A DNA stretch of 64,000 nucleotides from Marchantia polymorpha subsp. ruderalis (lineage: Eukaryota > Streptophyta > Marchantiopsida > Marchantiales > Marchantiaceae), in NCBI GenBank assembly GCA_037833965.1, contig AP031356.1, positions 25,752,501 to 25,816,500 on the forward strand. The letters run 5' to 3'. The translations under genes were made by a program, and so were the position numbers. This document shows, one piece after another, positions 56,179 to 64,000 of this stretch (the first letter of the stretch is position 1; each line of letters begins with the position of its first letter). The notes beneath the pieces are model-generated. The model had not been told where the DNA came from. It did no database searches and worked only from the letters and a program-made list of their open reading frames with translations.

Positions 56179-56208
56179 GAGACCTGTCTTAACTTAAGAG
56201 AGGTCTCT
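56178..56208. repeat. Second palindrome abutting the 27-bp one
   Basis: Outer arms AGAGACCT (56178-56185) and AGGTCTCT (56201-56208) are complementary; one mismatched pair (56186/56200) is followed by inner arms TCTTAA and TTAAGA around a single C at 56193. It starts at the last base of the preceding palindrome. Confidence 0.9.
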
Positions 56209-56779
56209 CAGAGCATGAGACTCAGACCATTCTAGGCACTTGTCCGTAGTATAGCCTCCACTGAATCTCACTCTGAATCTTCGTGGTCATCAGAACCAGC
56301 GATAATATTCCCTTCGACAGTCCCGCCCTGCGACGCAAGCTCGTGCTTTTATCTGTGAACTTGTCGTTGCCGTGCGGGAGAGGCTGAAAAAAGATGACAC
56401 GAACATACCTCACAGAATCTGCTGACTTGTACGCACCGCAGCCATCACAGCAGACTCAGCACGGAGTCAATATCTGTTGATTCGAAAAGGCAATCGCTCT
56501 AGTGCGTTGAGATGGATGTGCGCAAAAGGAGACCGCTGCGATGGCTCAAGAGGAGCCTCGACTGCAACCCCAAAAGTCCGACTCGAGACTAAATTGCACG
56601 CTCTGGTTGCTCGGATCCTCACCTCGCTGTGACGGACACGGATTCTAAAAGGTGGTCAGTGCGTACACGTATACAAAGAGGTTTACTCTGCATGCTCTCC
56701 ATCCCTTTTTCCGCACATCCTTGACCGTCTTACTGGGAAGAGTTTTAAGAATTGCATCATCACCGTCGTTCAATCCCAG

Positions 56780-56818
56780 AAGTTCAATTGAGTTCAGTTC
56801 AATTCGTTCAATTCAAGC
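56780..56818. repeat. Short TTCAATT-type repeats in GALS upstream region
   Basis: The words GTTCAATT, GTTCAGTTCAATTC and GTTCAATTC recur in about 40 bp. It is a simple imperfect repeat with no established function. Confidence 0.6.
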
Positions 56819-57172
56819 TGCTCTCCGAGGTCTTCTCTCTCTCTATCTGTGGTACAGGAGTTTGTTCAGTCGTGAGGAGAACTGAAAAATCCTTTTATGC
56901 ACTCATGCACAACGAGTTTTCATATGAGGTCTAGCTAGATCTCTCAATATTCGCATCAGAGAAAGCTGAGAAGAGTTACGATGACTTCGAGATCCTGCGA
57001 GAGAGATTAATTCACAGAATGGATCTACCAGGGCGGACTGAAGGTAAACTCAAAAGCACTTGGTCCTAACTAGTGGGAACTCCGGCTGCTGCAGCAATCG
57101 AGCGGACTGCTGCATGCATGTAGTTCTGATCCGCTCGGGGCCTCATCAACAGCTGCGTCGCCCTGGTGTCAG

Positions 57173-57179
57173 TTATAAG
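57173..57179 (+). promoter_or_regulatory. Candidate TATA box of GALS gene
   Basis: TTATAAG lies 167 bp before the ATG at 57346. If used, transcription would start near 57205 and the two short upstream ORFs would fall in the leader. Confidence 0.35.
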
Positions 57180-57222
57180 TCCAGTCCACTGTGAGCTCGG
57201 GCTTTACAATCTTGTCATCAGT

Positions 57223-57335
57223 ATGAGCATGTCGGGACCAGGTAAAGAAATTAGTGAACGGTGATGTTCTCAGAAAAGGCGTGGACAATCACGGTGCAGA
57301 GATCTGCCTCGGCTGGATTCAGATTGAGAAACTAG
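57223..57335 (+). promoter_or_regulatory. Two overlapping upstream ORFs in the GALS leader
   Basis: uORF1 runs from ATG 57223 to TGA 57262-57264 (13 codons plus stop). uORF2 starts at 57264, sharing the final A of that stop codon (TGATG overlap), and ends at TAG 57333-57335 (23 codons plus stop). The main ATG follows 10 nt later at 57346. This arrangement would be expected to limit translation of the main frame, provided the leader starts upstream of 57223. Confidence 0.5.
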
Positions 57336-57345
57336 GAGTGCCAAA

Positions 57346-59010
57346 ATGATGGTGAAAGCTGGCAGAACGACATCGTTATATGCTCACTCGTGGGAGTTCT
57401 GGCGTTTGGTAGCTGTAATATTTTCCCTGTCTTTTATCTTTCAGTTTATTCTCTTCGCTTCTATAGAAGAATTCACAGAGTTCTCAGTCTGCTACAACCT
57501 CCTCAAGACAGCAACCGCTGAATATGAAGTCGATGACACGATCGATCCCATGACAAGGATCTCTGTTTCTCCCGCTCCCAGTTACGTAGGAAATGTACCA
57601 GAGTTTTACAATGATGCATATATAAATGCGAGCTCGGAAGCAATTCAGGTTCCAGACGTAGATCTGCACACGCAGTCCTTGCCGAATTGTACATGTGCAC
57701 AAAGCCAGGATTCTGGAGGCCTTCGGAAGGCAGAGGAACCAAGAGCTCTGCAGCCACTGAGCTTCGCCCTCTACCCCTACGCCAAGTTCAGTACCTACAG
57801 GTTGTCACTGAATACGTTCTTCGTGGTTGGACTCACTTCTGCCGTGGCCAGGGCCTTTGACACGCCGGTATACAATTGTCAGTGGAAGCAGAGAGGCAAG
57901 GATTTAGTTATAACAAATGCAGAGATGATTTACATCAAGTATGATGAAAATCGTATGCCTTTTGTCCCTTCCATCGTCAACTGTACCTTTCCAACTGCAG
58001 TGGGAGAAGACGGCAACGGTGGGGTCTTGAAGCTTGCAGTTACCATCAAACCCAAGCGCGACAGTCCCACTGGCACTGTCACTGCCGACGTTTTGTACGA
58101 ATCGAAGGGAGCAGTTCGGAGTTTCAATGACACCTTGAAAACATTGGAACGGGATGGTGCAGCTTCTCTGCCATACAAATATGCGTTTTGTGGACCTCCG
58201 ATGCATGGCAAGATCAGAGCAGAGTGGATCCTTGGCTGGCTGACTTATCACTACAACCTGTACGAAGGATTGGAGGGCAAGGTCCGATTCTTCTTCTACA
58301 ACGTCGGCGGTCTTCATCCGGAAGGGAGAAGGTTGTTGGATCCCTTCATCCAAGCTGGAGTGATCGAAGTAATAGATGCTTTAGATGAGTGGTACTATCC
58401 TGCACATTACCATAACCAGGTGATGTTTATCAACGACTGCCTCCATAGAACAAGGTACCTCGCTCAGTGGACTCTTTTCCATGACTTCGACGAGTTTTTG
58501 TACATCCCTCCACCTCTCACTCTGGCAACGCTGCTTCAGCAGAACGAAGATAGACCTTGGATGACATTTGGAAGCATGCCTGCTTCATGGGGTCTCTGCA
58601 CTGACCGTCCGGAACCGTCGACGAACAAATGGCCTGTGGAGAAGATGGTCTGGGTTGAGAAGCAGCCCGAGTGCAGATACGCGAAGATGTCAACAGATCC
58701 ATGGATGTGCACTGGTCCTCTGGGAAGAAGAAAGTATGTAGTAAATCCAAGAAAAGTTCTAGCTTCAGGTGTTCATGTCATTTCTTTAGACACCGAAGCT
58801 GGGGGTCTAGACTTGAACGGAAGTGTCGGACGCGTCCACCACTATCATGGTGCCCTGGCATTGATGAACAGACTCTGTGGCACTAATGTGAGTTTGCCCA
58901 TTTCAGCTGACAATTCATCTGACATTAGTCGGTATGTCTTCGACGATGCTGTGGCCCGAGATATAACCAAGGCGAGAGAGTTGCTAGCACCACTCTTGGG
59001 AGAAGTTTAG
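57346..59010 (+). CDS. GT92 family glycosyltransferase, galactan synthase (GALS) type
   Basis: Single-exon gene of 554 aa. GALS enzymes are Golgi type II membrane proteins that transfer galactose from UDP-galactose in beta-1,4 linkage to growing galactan side chains of pectin (rhamnogalacturonan I). The N-terminus has a short basic cytosolic tail and one membrane anchor at about residues 20-40. A luminal stem follows to about 135, then a domain with ALYPYAKFSTYR (141-152). The GT92 (DUF23) catalytic domain begins near 275 (YKYAFCGPPMHG, then EWILGWLTYHYNLYEG). The metal- and nucleotide-binding motif is HDFDEFLY (379-386). Also visible are WGLCTD (415-420) and the HHYHG block (498-502). Several Asn-x-Ser/Thr sites lie in the luminal part. 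Arabidopsis GALS proteins are about 500 residues; the extra length is in the stem. Two ATGs open the frame; the first is used. Acceptor identity cannot be proved from sequence. Confidence 0.9.
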   Translation: MMVKAGRTTSLYAHSWEFWRLVAVIFSLSFIFQFILFASIEEFTEFSVCYNLLKTATAEYEVDDTIDPMTRISVSPAPSYVGNVPEFYNDAYINASSEAIQVPDVDLHTQSLPNCTCAQSQDSGGLRKAEEPRALQPLSFALYPYAKFSTYRLSLNTFFVVGLTSAVARAFDTPVYNCQWKQRGKDLVITNAEMIYIKYDENRMPFVPSIVNCTFPTAVGEDGNGGVLKLAVTIKPKRDSPTGTVTADVLYESKGAVRSFNDTLKTLERDGAASLPYKYAFCGPPMHGKIRAEWILGWLTYHYNLYEGLEGKVRFFFYNVGGLHPEGRRLLDPFIQAGVIEVIDALDEWYYPAHYHNQVMFINDCLHRTRYLAQWTLFHDFDEFLYIPPPLTLATLLQQNEDRPWMTFGSMPASWGLCTDRPEPSTNKWPVEKMVWVEKQPECRYAKMSTDPWMCTGPLGRRKYVVNPRKVLASGVHVISLDTEAGGLDLNGSVGRVHHYHGALALMNRLCGTNVSLPISADNSSDISRYVFDDAVARDITKARELLAPLLGEV

Positions 59011-60483
59011 AATCAAAAAAGAGATTTGTTTCGTTATCAACCCCGCAGAACACGATGAGAAAACTGTATATAATTGGTGCTGGATCCAAATTTTGAATAT
59101 CCATGGTCCATTACTCTTATCCTTATGAGTAACTGTACGTCACTTTAACACTTCCAAATTTTTATTCAAATAATGTGCTCTAAAAGCTATTTCAGTTCTC
59201 CCGTCTTATAGTGCTCTTAGACTCCTTTGGAGTGTACCTCCAGCACATTCTTTGTTTGAAAGAGAGACGCCTTCCCACGCTGTTATCAAAGTCTTTTCGG
59301 TTCAAGTCATGGAGGTCTTACCATTTTCTAGCTATCATAGCTAGCAACATGAACAGTATGTAAATCAAACCAGTAATGTATTAATAATATCAACTAAACA
59401 GATAGACACAAGAAGCCAATCTTTTTCAATAATTATGAACCAACATGAAAACATAGGTAAAAATTTAATGTTACAACATTGAATATCTTATAAAGTTGAC
59501 AAAAATCCAAAATCCAAATCCAAATTTAGAATCCAAAAGAAGGTTTGATTTTTTTCCAAATATTAATTATTGGAACAATTTTTCAACCATAGATTCTATC
59601 AAAAAAATATTTCAGATTATCACAGAAAAATCATTATAAATATTCAGAGATCATTCCAATTAAGATCAAATCTGACGAACACTTCCTCTATTCTTTACAT
59701 TTCAATCGTCATATTTATTTTGAAGAACCAAAATTTTAAATACTGAATTAATTTTATTCAAGACAAGATTTGTTGAAGATCAATTAATTATGTGTATACA
59801 AATTTCGTGTTTGATTTTTGCACTAAAATATCATCAAATGTTGAGTTCAAATTCAAATGTTAAAAATTGCCACAATTCACAAATTTATGTAAACATGGAT
59901 CGGAGAGTCATAAGAGACATACTCGAAGTTTTCAAATTGCGGTGGTACTCTGCTAAAAGGGTTTGAAAACTACATCACTAGTTAAACAATGTTTTCACAT
60001 ATATAACATTCTGATATGATGAGATTTTGAACATGATGTAAATATTCGATATATATCGGAAATGAATCAAGCAGTGACAGTTCTGAGTATGATGTAATAT
60101 TTTACCTAATATGATATCAATTTTATGATATCAAGAAATATTGCATAATTTACAAATTTTTTTTCTAAAAATTGCAATTTGATTTTCCTGGCTAAAATAT
60201 ATTTTTTGATGAATTAAAACGTATGTAAAGACTTCAAACTTCAACTGCTCTAAGAATCATTAGACTAGGTTATAGTGAAATACAAGAATTGTGTAATATT
60301 TTTTATGTTATTAAAATTAGATTTAAAGATTGATTTTTTATATATCTATCTCTTTACAATATTTATAAGTTTGCTTGAGTGTATTTTTGATTGTTATAAT
60401 GTTGAAATATGTAGTAAAATTGAAGAATTGATACTGAAAAAGTACCATAATCTTCATAGCATATTATCACACGAAATTAAAAC

Positions 60484-60517
60484 TGGTCACTTTATTAAGT
60501 AGGTCACTTTATTAAGT
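60484..60517. repeat. 17-bp direct repeat, two copies
   Basis: GGTCACTTTATTAAGTA occurs twice, at about 60485-60501 and 60502-60518, head to tail, directly before the hairpin at 60517-60554. Confidence 0.9.
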
Positions 60518-60554
60518 AAAATTTGACATGCTTCACTAAGCATGTCAAATTTTA
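60517..60554. repeat. Perfect inverted repeat, 17-bp arms, 4-nt loop
   Basis: Left arm TAAAATTTGACATGCTT (60517-60533), loop CACT, right arm AAGCATGTCAAATTTTA (60538-60554). The arms are exactly complementary and abut a tandem 17-bp direct repeat. Confidence 0.95.
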
Positions 60555-61847
60555 AAATCACATTTTTTTTAATGATATATTTGCCAACAATTTAGTCTGT
60601 TCATTTTTTATATACAAATTATTTATCTATATCTGGATTTAAAACAATAAAATTTTTATTATAAATCACAGTTCACCAATTCTTGATATTTATTTCTATT
60701 TTCATTGTTAATTTGTATCAAAAAACTGAACATAAAAACACGTAATTCACTACTAATATTGAATTTATGGATTTAAAAAATATTCTATTGAAAAAATATC
60801 TAAATTTTATCCAAGTAATCTTTCAATAAACTATCAACATAGTGGTGCTTATATTTTTTAAACTAATCATAATAAAAGAAACTAAAGGTAATACATGAGA
60901 TTATTATCGTATTTCAATCAATATGATTTAAAAAAAAATTTGTATCATTTTGTAAGCAGAGAAAGTCAATTAAATAATCTATGTTTATAAAAATGTAATT
61001 AGCTTTTAATTAGCTTATAATTAGATTTCTTTATTTTCAAAAATCTAAGAAATTATTAATTTTGATATATTCATCTGACATTTGATAAATTTTACATACT
61101 GAATTTTTTTTTCATTTGGAAATTTAGTTTAAATAAAAGTTTAATAATTTTACTACTAGGATTAAAATTATATGGCTAACAGCATGTGAATACAACATTT
61201 TTAATGAGTAATTGACGAATTCGCATCGCAAATTATATAATGTACGAAAAGAATAATTAAAGAAAATCAGCCCCATCAACTTGACACCGTCGTTAGAGTG
61301 TCGTTATGTTCTTGACATACATGACAAATGTCATTACAATTACATCAACATCGTGATTAGGCTTGTCAGGATTTTATCCTCGTGATTCTGGTTTGAGGAG
61401 GCCACGTGGACAAGAGTAGGTTCAGTGCTTCCACAATTGCTCAGACTGTTTCTTTCTCATTTCTCTGCTATCTCGAATAGACAGGACTAAATGTCTTAGA
61501 TTAAGAAGCTGCCACACTCTAGTCCAACGCTTGCAAGTTTGGCATTAATTCTTTGTATTTTGAGACTGTGATCCTCATGTTTCAGTCTATTTCCTCAATG
61601 TTCAATGTCTTCTGTTGAGGAGATGATCGAGCGAAAATGTTTCGGTGGCAACGAAATATGAGAAAGGATGATCTCTACAAGGGACGACTAAGCTGAAACT
61701 CGCCAGAAACCAAATCTGAATATACCATTGTAGACAAAAGGACTGTAATCCTGTAATTACATGTAACGTTGTTTGTATGATCCATACAGCGGAAAGAAAA
61801 GTATGTGCTTGTTAATGCGAGTAATATTGATTTTGGTTTACGAAATG

Positions 61848-64000
61848 TCACAGAAGATGAAATTCACTATTGCCGCTAACAGCTAGAAAAGGAACCTGTA
61901 TTTGAAGCACGGGTTTCTCGTGCATGGCATAATTAGCCACTTTCACCAACATTATTATTGACTCCACTACTTTGAAGTCTTCATTATTCTCACTCAGGCT
62001 AACCGTGCTCCACAAGCAGTAACTCCACTCGAATGGCAAAGGAGCACGGCTGGAACCTTTTTCGCAGACATTGAAGGCCTGTTGAGTTGTATCGTCAGAT
62101 CGAATAACTGATTTATCTTCGAGACAAACAGTCAGAAGCTCCAGCTGAAATTAAGCAGCACACACCAAAGAATATATCAAACTATACACAGCAGGCCACT
62201 CCGAGCAAGCACTTCGAGGTCCTGATTATTTTTTACACCCATCAGGGGCGTAACAATCAATAGAATATCACGTATACCATCCAATCTATTTACATATAAA
62301 ATACTTGTTAGCGCTGGTAGCAGCGTTAACTTTTGATAGAGATCAACTGAAGGAGTTTCACTAATATCTGCCAAATGAATGAAGGAAGAGGACTTGCTAC
62401 AAGAAAGCGTGCTGAATTCGAATGACTGAAGGTTTTTTCGACATACCTCACTGGTGTCCGCACAGCAATATACTGGTGTAGTTGAATAGTTTGAGGATCG
62501 TCCGGTACTTCAACTTCGGACCGTTCATGAGTCGAGTAATCTCCAGACCTGTGAGAAACAAATCAGACAAGCCATGCGGCTCCAACTCTTTCCTGGAATT
62601 TTGGTTCACCACTCGACTGTACTCCTCTGATATCATTGCCAGCGCAATGTCGGATCCTGGATTGACAGTACGCATGGCTCTCACAGCTTCAAATATCAGG
62701 CGCATCTCCGACAGCTGATCCTCTTTAAGAGCATCATCCTTCAACGACAGAGCAGGATCCAGGAGAAGTCGATGAAACCGAATCAACGTAGCCCGAATCC
62801 AATCCTTCTCATGAGTTCGTAAGATCTGCAGCTTAGAATTCTTCTGAAGAAGCTCTTCCACCAGCCTTATGCATATTATGCATTGGTTTCTCCTCTTAGC
62901 TCGTTCTTCTGGACTCAGTTGTGAGAAGCTAGATTTCTGTTCCCAAAACTTGCTACATTGCGCTTCTAAACTCTTCAAAGCCGGCACTTCTGCGACAAGC
63001 CTCTCCTCCAGTTTACACCTTGCACATGTACAGCACAGTGTGGGATAGAATGCTCTCCTGTCTTCTAGAGGGCAGAATATATTGTGATACGCATAGAATA
63101 GTTCCTCTCCCTTCTTAACGCTCTTACAGGCCCTGAATATCTTGGTCACACTCTCATTCTGCATTGTAGTGACGGTCACATTCGGAGTGCAGGAATGGTT
63201 CATGAGAGAGGGAAGAGCATAAATCCCAGTCAGCTCGTCATGGTCGTTACCCCAGTGAGTGAATTGCCTCCTCTCTACCACTTTCATCAGCGTGCTGTGG
63301 CTGAAGTCAGCTCTGATGGTGGGATGGTCAAGATCCGGGCGCATGAGATTCCTCAAACCTGGAGGAAGAGCATTAACTGGAGTGAAATATCTCATCGAAG
63401 GACAATCTCTGCTCAAAGGTGCTGTCGGGTATGGGCCTGCCAAAGTATCAACTTGCACCAGTAGTTGAAACTGAGAGAAATCTTGCAGGTTATCAAATGC
63501 ATGATTGACGAATCTTTTGAGAGAATCCAGTACCAAATGCATCGCTTCACTCTTGGATTCCACCGAGATTTGGATGTCTCCCTTAGCAATGGGAACTCTC
63601 ACTGTCACTATAGAATTACTTACGAATAATAAATCGCCAGGTTCAAGGTCTTTCGTTGCGAATAGACCTCTATCCATGCGCTCTACTCTTCTGAGTTCTA
63701 CAGGCCCGACATACTCCTCCATCATCGGTGCCCCATTGGGACATGGTTGATCCCAGTAAGAATCAACGAGCTCTTCGTATTGACCGAGTCGAGTCATCTT
63801 ATCCTTCCTCTCCGCATCCTGCAACGACCGCAGAAAGTCCTTTACATGGACATCATGCAGCTGATCCTTAAAATTCTGAAGCAAACTCTTGTAGATGGTG
63901 ACGACATCTTGGTAAATTTTCAGTCCCTCCAATGCCTTCGCTTTCCTCACTAAGCTCTTTAGATGAGTGGGGTCCAGCTCCAGAGCCTTCCTCACGTCTT
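61848..64000 (-). CDS. TPR-SET domain protein, lysine methyltransferase-like (5' partial)
   Basis: The gene runs leftwards and its 5' part lies beyond the right edge; the frame is open to base 64000. Visible exons in the preferred model are 64000-62474, 62367-62294 and 62144-61848, giving about 631 residues. Counting from the codon at 63995, residues 1-40 are the end of a TPR array (ALELDPTHLKSLVRKAKALE). The SET domain starts near residue 99 (RVERMDRGLFATKDLEPGD), has the NHSC motif at 266-269 and GEELFYAYHN at 296-305, followed by a post-SET Cys cluster (CCTCARCK, 321-328). These are the features that bind S-adenosylmethionine and zinc. This order resembles SMYD-related plant SET-TPR proteins, but no MYND finger is visible; the substrate may be histone or non-histone. 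Without splicing the frame stops at 62448. I prefer splicing because donor CCA|GTATAT, acceptor TTTGGCAG, donor TTATAT|GTAAAT and acceptor TAATTTCAG join in phase into a further 123 residues. Confidence 0.82.

Larger units (their letters stand above)
51654..57345. other. Intergenic between BTB and GALS genes
   Basis: The first kilobase should be the promoter and leader of the BTB gene on the - strand, and the last few hundred bases the promoter of the GALS gene. From about 54180 to 55960 the DNA is strongly AT-rich. A short CAG run lies at 52492-52512. A frame of 120 codons at 53810-54172 has no recognised family. No gene called. Confidence 0.5.
59011..61847. other. AT-rich intergenic DNA
   Basis: The GALS 3' UTR is at the left. 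From about 59340 to 61280 the sequence is strongly AT-rich with frequent homopolymer runs, and no frame above 75 codons. One hairpin and a 17-bp direct repeat are listed separately. No gene seen. Confidence 0.6.

Noticed and set aside
59221-59320. tRNA-like B box (GGTTCAAGTCA)
   Set aside because: No A box at the right distance and no acceptor stem; the similar GGTTCAGTCC on the - strand of the 115-bp repeat fails for the same reasons.

Overview
The window looks like nuclear DNA of a land plant. Genes are split by GT-AG introns of about 100-1050 bp, and several families are plant-specific or plant-typical: an S1 self-incompatibility-like secreted protein, a short plant reticulon, a DEG15 peroxisomal protease, a GT92 galactan galactosyltransferase and a plant-type U2 snRNA gene. 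The loose gene spacing (seven protein genes and one snRNA gene in 64 kb) and the long purine-rich leader before DEG15 would suit a bryophyte such as a liverwort or moss. That last step is inference and I hold it weakly.

Layout on the + strand from the left: a double-domain S1-like secreted protein (1514-2365) with a TATA box and a 115-bp tandem duplication upstream; about 6.9 kb of mostly AT-rich DNA with decayed tandem duplications and a palindrome; a four-exon reticulon-like gene (9268-11802); a 13-exon DEAD-box RNA helicase of the RH5/Dbp3 type (15322-19200); about 17 kb in which I recognise no gene, ending in a G-rich purine tract (33780-34680) with a G-quadruplex motif; a 14-exon DEG15 peroxisomal processing protease ending in the PTS1 tripeptide SRL (36074-43146); and a U2 snRNA gene (46229-46425). 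On the - strand follows a single-exon protein with two BTB domains (50040-51653). On the + strand comes a single-exon GALS-type GT92 glycosyltransferase (57346-59010) with two short upstream ORFs. At the right edge, on the - strand, is a TPR-SET lysine methyltransferase-like gene (61848-64000), cut by the window end.

The genes do not form an operon or an obvious pathway cluster; they are a normal eukaryotic assortment (RNA metabolism, ER shaping, peroxisome processing, cell-wall pectin synthesis, chromatin or protein methylation). All spliced models were built by hand from splice consensus, phase continuity and recalled family similarity. The helicase, DEG15 and reticulon models each give an uninterrupted frame through every junction.

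The most unusual material is intergenic: a set of perfect or near-perfect palindromes (27-bp arms with a 3-nt centre at 56122-56178, next to a second one; others at 3936, 43780, 44707 and 60517), several two-copy tandem duplications, and the G-quadruplex-bearing tract ahead of DEG15. I saw no convincing transposase, reverse transcriptase, CRISPR array or tRNA gene.
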